Shown one piece after another: positions 10,155 to 19,678 of a stretch of 64,000 nt of DNA. How positions within the stretch are numbered: the first letter of the stretch is position 1; each line of letters opens with the position of its first letter. The stretch lies in the NCBI GenBank assembly GCA_963678705.1, contig OY783203.1, positions 23,294,535-23,358,534 of the forward strand. Direction: 5' to 3'. The notes beneath the pieces were generated by a model. It was not told the DNA's origin. It searched no databases and worked only from the letters and a program-made list of their open reading frames with translations. The position numbers and the translations under genes were made by a program. The stretch comes from Panorpa germanica (Eukaryota > Arthropoda > Insecta > Mecoptera > Panorpidae).

Positions 10155-12695
10155 CATGGAAAACTCATAGATATTTATATAGAGCGATAGAGCGTTATAT
10201 AGAGCGATATTTATATATATCTCCGGTAACAAAATCGTATATGGTATCCTCTAAACGGCGCCTACAAAGTTTTTTAAATCTTGATATGATGTAAAGGACG
10301 AATTTCTAAGACTTTCTACGTCCCTGAATTTTTGCCTGAATTTCCGTGGAAAAACTTATACTGGAAAAACTGAAAAATTCGAAAAAATACTTTTGCTAAT
10401 ATCTGACGAACTAGAAAAGATAGAAAACTGAAATTTGGTATGTGTATTGAGATCATAATTGTGCACATTTGTCAATAGTTGGAAATTTGAAATTTGAGTT
10501 CAGTAGCGGCGCGAATTTCCAGGGGCAATGTTAGAATAGAGTTAGGACGTTCAAATTTAATATGTGGGCTCGCTGTAGACAGTAATTAATGAAAAAAAAT
10601 AAACAGCCCTAAATTTCCAGTGGCGGCGGGAGTTGAGACAAAACTTTGGGTACATATTGAGATACTAATTGCGCATGTTTGCCAATAATTGGATTACAAA
10701 AATTTTAATTCAGTAGCGGCGTGATTTTTAAGGGGCAATGTCGCAACAGAGCTAGAACGTTGATATTTGGAACGTAGGCCTTATATAGAGTGTCATTAAA
10801 GACAAACTATAGAAAACTGTAACTTTCCAGAGGCGGCGTGCGCTGGGGGCCAAAAACCAGAAGTATGAAATATATAGAGATGAAGGGCTATAGTTTAAAA
10901 AATATGTTCTTAGATACAAAGAAAATAGATCCCCGTGCTAAACTTTAACAAACTTGTTCAGTAGCGCAGGTATGTGGGGGGTACTAATGCTAAAATATAA
11001 ATACAAAGCTGAAATTTAGTATGCAGATATAGATTGACATATTTATTACGAAAATATAAAAAAAAATACATTTTATTTAGTTCAACATTAGAGTGGGAAG
11101 TGATAAACCGAGTATAAGAACAATATAGAGGTACAACGATGATATTTTGCATGTAGAATAATAAATAGAAGCACAATAGTTCTCTATAAGTTAGATAGTC
11201 AAATTACATTCAATAGTAGAGTTGAATTGATTTTTGGTGCTTTTTGTTGTGCTGTAAAATCAAACAGGAGTGAGAGGTATAGGGGGGAAATAGTTAAAAG
11301 CCCGAAATATCAAAAAATAGAAAAAGTGAAAAAATAGAAACTATGCTTGTGCATATTTGCGAAAATAAATTTAACCTTAGTAGCGGCGTGAAATTGGGAA
11401 AGTGGGGCGGGAAAAAGCTTTGCGAAAGAACTCAATTTTGAAATTTCGATCATTTATAAAAGTAGGGGTAGATAAAGGTAGAGAGAGTTGCTATGAGCAA
11501 AATAGATTGCTATGCCTAAAATTTGACAATTTTATTTCAGAAGCGGGGATTAATGGGGAGACTAATATTATAACGTAAATATAAATACGAAATATAGAGT
11601 GTAAGATGTGTAAGAGTGTAAGAGTGTAAATGAATTGCTGTAATATTGAATTGGTAGTGCTTGATTGGAGGAGAGTGTGGCGCTGGGGTTCAGTACTAAG
11701 TAACGATGGTGTTAGAAGTAGTGGCGATAGATTATAATGGCCCTGGGAGGTAACCGTGTTGCAGAATATGTGCTTTGGTGCTGAAAGTGTGGGTGGCAGG
11801 GTACGGGGATTAAATCGAAAGTGCAATAACGGGAAGAAAATGGCCTAGAGATGAGATTATTAGGAGCGAACTGCTAGGCTTTCTTAAAAACATAAATGAA
11901 TTGATGTAATTAGTAGGTTTACATTGAAATTAGTGAAAATTTTATCAAAGATTTATCTTATCGAATAATTATTAAAAAATAATGTACTTCTAAGGATGAA
12001 ATTTAGTATGCAGGTTGCCAGTAAAAGTATTAATTTGGAAAACTAATTGTTAAGAGATTAGTACGCAGGGGGTGGAAGCGCAGGATTATTTAATGATTGC
12101 GCTAAACGGGGGGTATAGGAAAGTGCCCTAATAAGCGATGATGTTCAGTTAAGCTGTAGTGTTGCAAGTGGGCGCATTATGGCAAAGGTGCAGATGATTA
12201 CAATTAAAAGTGCGAGAACGATACAGAGCATAGAGCCAAGAGGTGATTGATGTTTAGGGGCGGGGCAGTGGACATTGTTCAATACTGTGCTTCATTATGG
12301 TAAATGATAATTTTACGCAGCGGGGGCGCTGTGAAAGTACTCTAAGGACCGACGATGCTCAGGGAAGAAGCGATGCAGAGTGCTAAAAGTAGAAGGCGCT
12401 CCATGGCGGAAGTTTAGAGGAATCAAATTAGAAGTTCGGAAACGTAAGAAAGCATGGAGCCAAGAGGTGACGATTGGGGCTTATGGGCGGGGGCACTGGA
12501 GACTGGTCAATACAGTGCTTTATAAATGTAAATAAAGGAATTATAACAAAATAAGGAAATATAAATTAAAAAAATGATATATTTTTGCGAAAATTACTTA
12601 AAAATAATATTTTGCATTATTTTCAATTTATCAAATAACTTTTTTTATTCACAAATATTAGATACACGTCGTTTTGCGACGGGGCGAAGCGCTAG

Positions 12696-13497
12696 TCCTA
12701 TATTATAATGTTCCAACTGTTTCAATCTATTCTTGTGATCTTATATTCTTATATGTTTGGTACTGAATTTTGTATGGCAGCGCGAAAACGGCTCCAGGGA
12801 AGTTTTTAAAAATTTCCTATTTCGTGGAGAAAAAAATTCTAAGACTTTTGGCGTCCCCGGGTTTTTCCCTGAATTTCCTGGAAACCCGTAATTTTGGAAA
12901 AACTGGAAAAAAAGTGATCCCTTTTTTGGTGTATTACTTTTAATTTGGAAAAGATAGAAAGTTGAAATTTTGCATGTGTATTAAGCTATTTAATGCTGAC
13001 ATTTCTCAAAAATTAGAATTTCAAAAATAGAAAAAGTTGGGGTTGAAGAAATTCGGGGGCCCGGTAGGGAACTTTGGAGAAAGTTCATATTCTGGATTGT
13101 AGAATAATTAAGTATATTATTAATAAAAGAAAAATCAAAATTTCAAAATTTTATTTAGGGGCACGGGGGCAGTATTTTCCGAGAGTAAAAATTGTGCTAG
13201 AAAGTTGAAATTTTGTATATATGCTAACCTTGGTAACTTATTTACGAATCGAAAAAAAAAATCCCAAATTTTGAAAAAAATTGGTCAAATAACGCGTAAA
13301 TTGAAAATATTTTTTATTTTGATAAAAAAATAATATTTTTTTAGTCAATTTATATGTGTGTATATGTGCGCGAGTTTATTTATAATTTCAATTTAAAAAT
13401 AGAACAGTTAAATATGAAATTTAATTACGAATTATTTTATTGGATTCAAATGATACACGCCAAAAAGACGTCGCATTGCGACGGGGGTAAACTCAAG
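12696..13497 (+). mobile_element. Helitron-like family B copy 1 of a tail-to-head pair
   Basis: Starts TCCTATATTATAATGTTCCA directly after the CTAG of the family-A element. The 3' hairpin is at about 13470-13482, and the terminus reads CTCAAG|T instead of CTAG|T. It is non-coding. The tail is of subtype B2 (GGATTCAAATGATACACGCC before the hairpin), shared with 63100-63927. Confidence 0.75.
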
Positions 13498-14286
13498 TAT
13501 ATTATAATGTGTCAGGTGTATATTTATATTCTTATATGTTTATGTGTTTATATGTTTGGTTCGAATTTTGTATGGCATCTCGAAAACGGCTCCAGGGAAG
13601 TTTTTAAAAATTTCCTATTTCGTAGAGAAAAAAATTCTAAGACTTTTGGCGTCCCCAGATTTTTCCCTGAATTTCCTGGAAACCCGTAATTTTGGAAAAA
13701 CTGGAAAAAAAGGGATCCCTGTTTTGCTGTATTACTTTTAATTCGTAAACGATAGAAAGTTGAAATTTTGCATGTGTATTAAGGTATTCAATGCTGACAT
13801 TTCTCAAAAATTAGAAATTCAAAAATTGAAAAAGATGGGGGGGGGTTAAAGAAATTCGGGGGCCCGGTAGGGAACTTTGGAGAAAATTCATTTTCTGGAT
13901 TCTAGAATAATTAAGTATATTATTCATAAAAAAAAAATTCAAAATTTTATTGGGGGGCAGTATTTGCCGAAAGTAAAAATTGTGCTAGAAAGTTTAAATT
14001 TTGTATATAGGCTAACCTTGGTAACTTATTTACGAATCGAAAAAGAAATCACAAATTTTGAAAAGAAGTTGTCCAAATATCGCATAAATTCAAAATATTT
14101 TTTATTTTGATATAAAAAATGTATTTTCTTAGTCAGTTTGTATGAAAAATTAATTGTTATTAAATTTAAAATCAATATAGGACGAGTTTATTTATTATTT
14201 CAATTTAAAAATGGAATTAAATTTTGACATGAAATTCAAGCCACTCATAAAAAACAAACGTCGCTTGCGACGGGGGTAAAAGCTAG
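13498..14286 (+). mobile_element. Helitron-like family B copy 2, tail subtype B1
   Basis: Begins TATATTATAATGTGTCAGG at the exact end of the preceding copy and ends with a hairpin near 14258-14271 and CTAG at 14283-14286, then T. It is about 790 bp and non-coding, although a frame of 111 codons (13354-13689) crosses the junction by chance. Host sequence (the Harbinger-type interior) resumes at 14287. The reconstituted target is A(4609)|T(14287), which fits Helitron A|T insertion. Confidence 0.75.
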
Positions 14287-15111
14287 TTATATTAAATTAT
14301 TCATAGAGTGAGGTCCCAGAGCCGGCAGACATCACTTATTTTCTGAAGATAATAATCAGAAAATAGAAAATAAGTGATGTGTGCCGGTCCTGGGATCTTG
14401 GACTATCATAAATAAAACAGTTTATTGTATTTTTTATATTAAATTTAATTAATAATATTAATAGAGAAAAAAATAAAATAATAAATTGAACAAAAATAAA
14501 AAGTTATTACAATAACAAATTAAAAATAAATAAATAATATAAGTCCTTTGCTTGCATAATACTCCAAATCTGAAAATAAGAATTAAGTTAATACTAGATA
14601 AGTACTTGATATTAAGAATTATAGTTATGGCACCTACATATTTGGAATAGATTTTATCTGTATACATACCGTGCTTATATATTATTAACTGCTTTGTTAA
14701 TATTAAAATGCAAATCGGAAGAAGATTAATTGAAACGTATGTTTATAAAAATGTATCAAAATAAATCACAAGCAATTAAATACACAGACTGTACAAATAT
14801 ACTTCAGAGATATACTCATGTCAATGCGATGTCAATTTGCTTGTTTTGTAGAAAGAGATAAAAGTATATTCATTTCATGTTTTGTATCGGATGCAGGGCG
14901 AAGAGCAAATGTATGCAGAAACTAAACTACGTATTCAAACCAAATAGACTACACACACGTTCACACACGACTCTGATTGAAAACTCGAAGATTTCAATGT
15001 CGAGCAATATTTCGTTACTCTATAGAATTTTTAACAATAGCATACTACTGCCCATGCTGTTCACCATCAAGATTCAGGGCTCGCGTTTGCAATCATGTGC
15101 GGTGGGTCTAA
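14287..15111. other. Harbinger-type interior, right part, no gene seen
   Basis: AT-rich, with a near-palindrome (separate entry) at its left. An 86-codon frame at 14877-15137 runs into the terminal repeat and shows no domain. No transposase motif was recognised on either strand. Confidence 0.5.
14312..14396. repeat. Near-perfect hairpin of about 85 bp
   Basis: Left arm 14312-14346 (GGTCCCAGAGCCGGCAGACA, then TCACTTATTTTCTGA) pairs with 14356-14396 across a 9-nt AT loop. The right arm has one extra short repeat (AAAATAG). It could be a tiny MITE or a transcript-forming hairpin; no target duplication was identified. Confidence 0.7.
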
Positions 15112-15302
15112 AAAAAATGCAACCGAGTTTCTTTTGATCTTTACCGACTCTAGATGAGAATGTGTTGTGTTGCAAATAACTGCAATAAATGACAAAAAAA
15201 ATGTAAAAACTGTCTAGTTGGTGTAAACAGTGATGCAACTTTTAATAGAAACAAGTTTTTGTTGCAGTTTTATGCAACTGTCTATCTGGTGTAAAACCGG
15301 CA
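15112..15302 (-). repeat. Right terminal repeat of the Harbinger-type element
   Basis: About 190 bp matching the reverse complement of 4076-4266 with scattered differences. It ends GGTGTAAAACCGGCA, followed by TAA. Confidence 0.75.
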
Positions 15303-15305
15303 TAA

Positions 15306-16080
15306 TATACATTTTTGATACAAATACAAATTTTGATATTTTGTAGAGATCAAATTTCTAAGACTTTCTGCGTCCCTGAAATTTCCCTGGAAAAAGTAAT
15401 TCCGGAAAAACTGGAAAATTCCAAAAAATATTTTTGCAAATATTTAATGAACTAGAAAAGATAGAAAACACATAATAGGGGTTTGTATTGAGCTCATAAT
15501 TGTGCACATTTTCCAATAATTGAAAATTCGAAATTCGCTCGCTGTAATTAAGAAAAGAAAATTGACAACTGTTGGAGTTGAAAATTGAAGTTGAATGTAG
15601 GAAATCGAACATTCGTTACATCCCTAATATACCTTTTTGATACAAATACAAATTTTGATATTTTGTAGAGATCAAATTTCTAAGACTTTGTATTCTAGGT
15701 TTGTATTGAGCTCACAATTGTGCACATTTTCCAATAATTGAAAATTCGAAATTCGCTCGCTGTAATTAAGAAAAGAAAATTGACAACTGTTGGAGTTGAA
15801 AATTGAAGTTGAATGTAGGAAATCGAACATTCGTTACATCCCTAATATACCTTTTTGATACAAATACAAATTTTGATATTTTGTAGAGATCAAATTTCTA
15901 AGACTTTCTGCGTCCCTGAAATTTCCTTTGAAAAAGTAATTCCGGAAAAACTGGAAAATTCCAAAAAATAGTTTTGCAAATATGTAATGAACTAGAAAAG
16001 ATAGAAAACACATAATAGGGGTTTGTATTGAGCTCATAATTGTGCACATTTTCCAATAATTGACAATTCGAAATTCGCTC
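15306..16080 (+). repeat. Tandem duplication of a family-A-like repeat segment
   Basis: Units begin at about 15306, 15628 and 15846 with TATAC(A/C)TTTTTGATACA and share AGATCAAATTTCTAAGACTT, ATTGAGCTCATAATTGTGCA and TTGGAGTTGAAAATTGAAGT. The middle unit lacks about 110 bp; the third is incomplete. Units end CATCCCTAA, which is also the sequence left of the Harbinger-type element at 3943. The array therefore extends across that insertion. No gene: frames at 15358-16049 (minus) just follow the repeat. Confidence 0.75.
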
Positions 16081-16455
16081 GCTGTAGACAGTAATTAAGA
16101 AAAGAAAATTAACAACCCCAAATTTCCAGTGTCAACGGGTATTGATAAGGTAAAAGCCAAAAATATTGAATAAAGAAAATTCTGCATATTTGCTAATAAT
16201 TGGAACATCAAATATTTAATTAGGCCCAATTTTTGCAGGAGTAGTGTTAAACTAGAGTTCCAACGTTGAAATTAAGTATATATATATATACTTTAGAGCC
16301 TTTAGGCTCACTGCAGATAGTAATTAATGCAAAGAATTTAAATATCCTAAATTTTCAGTGGCGGCGGAAATTAAGACGGTAAAAGCCAAAAATATTGCAT
16401 AAAGAAAATTTAAACTTGAGGTATGTATTGAGACACTAATTATGCATATTTGCTA
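16081..16455 (+). mobile_element. Helitron-like family A fragment
   Basis: Typical family-A body blocks in plus orientation (TTTCCAGTG...AAAAGCC, ATTAATGCAAAGAATT), cut off at about 16455 where an inverted family-B tail begins. A short TA repeat lies at about 16279. No gene seen. Confidence 0.6.
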
Positions 16456-16502
16456 ATTACTTAATTCATTTTAATCAATTTTAAAATTGAAATATTCAAC
16501 TC

Positions 16503-16813
16503 TGTACGAAATAAAACCATGCGAGTAAGATAGATTGAATAATTTATTCAATTATTCAACAATAAAATTAATTTACACTTTTTATTAAAATAACTTTAAC
16601 CAAAATTCTAATAATACAAAATGGTTGCGAATCATGCTGCGACAGTGTAAAAGCCAAAACACGACTGACTGCCTCGGTATATGCCCGTGGCGTACACAGC
16701 AATAGTCGTAATGTTGCCATGCGTATTACTTCTACCAGAGACAACAATACATTATAATGTTGGAATGTCAGCAGAGACATATCTTATGTTCTGTACTAAT
16801 TTTGTACTGAACA
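16503..16813 (-). repeat. 3' LTR of the BEL/Pao element (311 bp)
   Basis: Matches 19368-19678 with about one substitution. A 70-codon frame encoded identically in both LTRs is a by-product of the repeat. The element reads on the minus strand, so this is the 3' LTR. Confidence 0.9.
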
Positions 16814-16985
16814 TAAATTGCGAGCCCAGGATAAATAGATAAGCTCACAACCAATATCAAATTATACAATATTATATAAAATTATTATAAACCAAATTAC
16901 ACAAAATAATATAAACTTCTTAATTCTAATTCTTCTTAAAACTATTATAAACAAAATTACACAAAATAATATAAACTTCTTAATT

Positions 16986-18734
16986 CTATGGTAGTCTACA
17001 TAATTTTGTGAAAATAATATAAAACAAATTAATAACTATCCTCAATATAACAGAAACCGTAACTATCAATGTAGCATACAATATCATTAACATAATTGGC
17101 ACAACAATCATCAACTTAGTTACAATAATAGTAATGAGCCAAAAATGTTTCAGTTTAATGATGTTAGAAAATTCTTTAAACAAATCCAACAGTAAAGGTG
17201 CTTGTTCTACTTCAATGTTGTAAGCATTGCTATTAGTATCTTCACCTTCTGATGGAAGTTTTGTATTTGAATCAGAAATTTTAATTGTTGCTTGTTTTAT
17301 TTGCGCCAGCAAGACTGCGCTATTAAACTCAAGTTGGGGTATTGTAAGTACCTTACTTGATGGAGCCACACTAGACTTGTAGCAAATTAAATTTGTTTTT
17401 ATCTTACTATTTATAAAAATAATATTGTGTTTTAAACCTAATGTCATAATAATGGTTGATTTGTTTAATAATGTTTTATAGACCTCCAATAGTGAAGGAT
17501 TGCGTCTAAATCTTTTTTCTAACACATTAAATCTTTGCGGGGCGACTGAGAAAGAATCCCCCAATTCTATTTTATTTACTGGGCTGAGTAATGGCAAATC
17601 AACAGTTAAATTATTTTTAAGTGCTACTGAATTTTGAAAATTATGTTCAGTCTTTAAGTAATCCTCAGAAAACTTATCTGATTCCTCTGGGACTTTCTCA
17701 GTCGTCCAAGATTGTTCCATAACATTCTCAAGGTTTGTATAGTCACAAATAGCAAGATTACATACAATATTATTATGTGAATACTTATTTTGATTATGCA
17801 ACTTTCTTGGAACCACATTTCCAAATGTGTTTTGTTGATCAATAAATTTTTCTTTATAATTATTGTCATGTGACATATTTTTATAATCTGAACTATACTC
17901 AAGTGCAATTGCACGTCTTTCTAAAAATGAAATAAATTCTGCCATAGTAGGCAGTTTTTCTAAATTTCTTTCCATGTGGAAAGTGCGGTTAGTAACGATA
18001 TCTAATTTTCTACTTAAGGTTGAGATTAAAATCATATCCCATTTGTCTACAGGCTCATCAAGATTTTTTAACGCTTGTAATTGCTGTTTGACTTGACATA
18101 AAAAAGCCCTTATAGCAACTGCAGTACCTTTCTGCATGTTTGGAATATCAAGTAGTATACTAATATGATTAAAGATTAATCTCGCCTTATTTTCATACCG
18201 CGCTAACAATAAATCAACAGCCTCTTTGTATGAGCTGTTCACAAGCGGCAGATTTATAATTATTGAGAGAGCCTCATCAACGAGATACTTTCTCAAATAA
18301 AAAAGTCTTTGTACATCGGACAATGAGGTATTATTATGAACAACTGCTTGGAAGAGCTCATAAAAGGGCTTAAACCTGGTTATATCCTTGCCATCGAAGG
18401 TTGGAATTTCCACCGCTGGGAGCTTCAATGGAACTAAGTCAGGCCTATTAACTTCTTTCAATTTGGTGATGCTAGCATTTAACTTGGCTAGAATATTAAA
18501 GTATTTTTCTTCTACATCCTCTATGTCCTCATCATCCTGTTCATCAATTTCTAAAATACTGGATTGCGTGAGCTCGTACGATTGAAATGTAGTCATCAAC
18601 TTTTCTTTTTTCACCTCCAGCAACTCCACTGTAGCGGAGTCGAGAGCCCTTGGGTCGCTGACGTAATTGTCCATCCTTGATATTGAACTTTTTGCAGTCG
18701 TCCGCGCCGTTCTAAGCCTTTTCAATCCCTCCAT
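16986..18734 (-). CDS. Collapsed BEL/Pao Gag-Pol polyprotein, intact 582-residue frame
   Basis: Residues about 1-100 are helical and charged. 105-280 is a Pao/BEL Gag domain (DUF1759 type) starting LPAVEIPTFDG and containing LVDEALSIIINLPL. Residues 405-425 (LEKRFRRNPSLLEVYKTLLN) match a conserved stretch before the BEL/Pao reverse transcriptase core. 456-479 (VAPSSKVLTIPQLEF...) matches the 'TIPRLEL' stretch near RNase H, and 518-529 recalls the 'FS...KLKR' stretch before integrase. The catalytic cores between these landmarks are gone but the frame is open. Residues about 531-577 are hydrophobic and could cross a membrane. No zinc knuckle was seen. The Gag call is firm; the Pol scraps rest on remembered family motifs. 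Confidence 0.75.
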   Translation of the reverse strand: MEGLKRLRTARTTAKSSISRMDNYVSDPRALDSATVELLEVKKEKLMTTFQSYELTQSSILEIDEQDDEDIEDVEEKYFNILAKLNASITKLKEVNRPDLVPLKLPAVEIPTFDGKDITRFKPFYELFQAVVHNNTSLSDVQRLFYLRKYLVDEALSIIINLPLVNSSYKEAVDLLLARYENKARLIFNHISILLDIPNMQKGTAVAIRAFLCQVKQQLQALKNLDEPVDKWDMILISTLSRKLDIVTNRTFHMERNLEKLPTMAEFISFLERRAIALEYSSDYKNMSHDNNYKEKFIDQQNTFGNVVPRKLHNQNKYSHNNIVCNLAICDYTNLENVMEQSWTTEKVPEESDKFSEDYLKTEHNFQNSVALKNNLTVDLPLLSPVNKIELGDSFSVAPQRFNVLEKRFRRNPSLLEVYKTLLNKSTIIMTLGLKHNIIFINSKIKTNLICYKSSVAPSSKVLTIPQLEFNSAVLLAQIKQATIKISDSNTKLPSEGEDTNSNAYNIEVEQAPLLLDLFKEFSNIIKLKHFWLITIIVTKLMIVVPIMLMILYATLIVTVSVILRIVINLFYIIFTKLCRLP

Positions 18735-19345
18735 CTTGCTTAGGTGATAAACTCGTACTTGTATGATAGACGAAACGTGGATGACAAAACTAATCCAGGT
18801 TAATCCAGCAACATAAGAAGTTTTTAATAAATTGGTACTTGTAGATAGTAATAATAGCTTTGTACCTTCATGAGTAAAAAAGTATTTTACTCTCTTCCAG
18901 CATCCATGTATCCTCTTCCGTAATGATAATTTTTCTTGAAATATAAATGTGTAGTAATCAAACCGTCTGTGAATCCGTCTAAATCAAGCGTTGCATTACC
19001 CAATCAATGGCAATTGATGACTTGCCGGGCCGCCATAGGGTAAATGTAAAAAATAGCTTGTACACGTGTCGGGTATTATATAGATGTAACCTCAAAACAC
19101 AACGAGACCACATGCGGTTACCAATGGCTTGTAAGACCAGTTTTGTTTGTAGGAATTAATACCTTCTTGAAATGTAATTGTAATATCCAAATCCTCCGTG
19201 AATCCGTTAAAATAGAGCGTAGCATTACCCAATCAATGGCAATTGTGACTTCTAGAGTCGCCAAGGGGTAAATGTAAAAAAACGCCAAAAACACAACGAA
19301 AAACACACGCGGTTAATAAACTCGAAGGACCGGCTTTGCTTGTAA

Positions 19346-19359
19346 GGCTCGAAGGACCA
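19346..19359 (-). other. Primer-binding site of the BEL/Pao element
   Basis: On the minus strand TGGTCCTTCGAGCC lies 8 nt inside the 5' LTR edge. It starts with TGG and has a tRNA-acceptor-like continuation commonly seen in BEL/Pao elements. A second GGTCCTTCGAG lies just downstream. The tRNA identity was not determined. Confidence 0.5.
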
Positions 19360-19367
19360 GCTTCGCA

Positions 19368-19678
19368 TGTACGAAATAAAACCATGCGAGTAAGATAGAT
19401 TGAATAATTTATTCAATTATTCAACAATAAAATTAATTTACACTTTTTATTAAAATTACTTTAACCAAAATTCTAATAATACAAAATGGTTGCGAATCAT
19501 GCTGCGACAGTGTAAAAGCCAAAACACGACTGACTGCCTCGGTATATGCCCGTGGCGTACACAGCAATAGTCGTAATGTTGCCATGCGTATTACTTCTAC
19601 CAGAGACAACAATACATTATAATGTTGGAATGTCAGCAGAGACATATCTTATGTTCTGTACTAATTTTGTACTGAACA
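19368..19678 (-). repeat. 5' LTR of the BEL/Pao element (311 bp)
   Basis: Ends TGTACGAAAT...GTACTGAACA on the plus strand, followed by AACTC. The leader between this LTR and the coding frame on the minus strand (19367-18735) has no other gene. A 62-codon frame in it (19118-19306) shows no domain. Confidence 0.9.

Larger units (their letters stand above)
4610..12695 (+). mobile_element. Helitron-like family A, split by an LTR element
   Basis: The 5' end is TCTACCTATTATAATG at 4610 with A at 4609. The 3' end has a hairpin at 12666-12680 and CTAG at 12692-12695. The body is interrupted at 4649/10155 by the LTR element. Without it the Helitron is about 2.58 kb: 4610-4649 plus 10155-12695. It carries the family-A sub-blocks in the same order as 1-2554 but no Rep/helicase coding sequence. 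It lies inside the Harbinger-type element and is followed directly by two family-B copies. Confidence 0.75.
3944..15302. mobile_element. Harbinger-type TIR element hosting nested insertions
   Basis: The termini are inverted: TGCCGGTTTCACACC at 3944 and GGTGTAAAACCGGCA ending at 15302, flanked by TAA at 3941-3943 and 15303-15305. The 3-bp TWA target duplication and terminal form fit PIF/Harbinger. About 190 bp of inverted similarity joins 4076-4266 to 15112-15302. The pre-insertion site survives uninterrupted at 15625-15627 and 15843-15845 inside a tandem repeat of the flank, which confirms the TSD. Removing the nested Helitrons and LTR element (4610-14286) leaves about 1.7 kb with no transposase frame, so it is non-autonomous. 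Superfamily is inferred from TSD and TIR, not from a transposase. Confidence 0.75.
16503..19678 (-). mobile_element. Young non-autonomous BEL/Pao LTR element
   Basis: Both LTRs are 311 bp with TGTACGAAAT...GTACTGAACA ends, flanked by the 5-bp target duplication AACTC (16498-16502 and 19679-19683), the usual BEL/Pao length. I find one difference between the LTRs by eye (about 16585 versus 19450), so the insertion is recent. Internal DNA is only about 2.55 kb and carries one long frame on the minus strand (16986-18734), a BEL/Pao Gag fused to scraps of Pol. No complete reverse transcriptase, RNase H or integrase exists, so mobilisation must have used enzymes from another copy. Confidence 0.9.

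Noticed and set aside
13354-13741. 65- and 111-codon plus-strand frames
   Set aside because: They run across the junction of two Helitron copies, with no domain and no matching frame in other copies.
16568-19645. Two identical 70-codon minus-strand frames (16568-16780 and 19433-19645)
   Set aside because: They lie in the two LTRs of the BEL/Pao element; identity reflects LTR identity, not a gene family.
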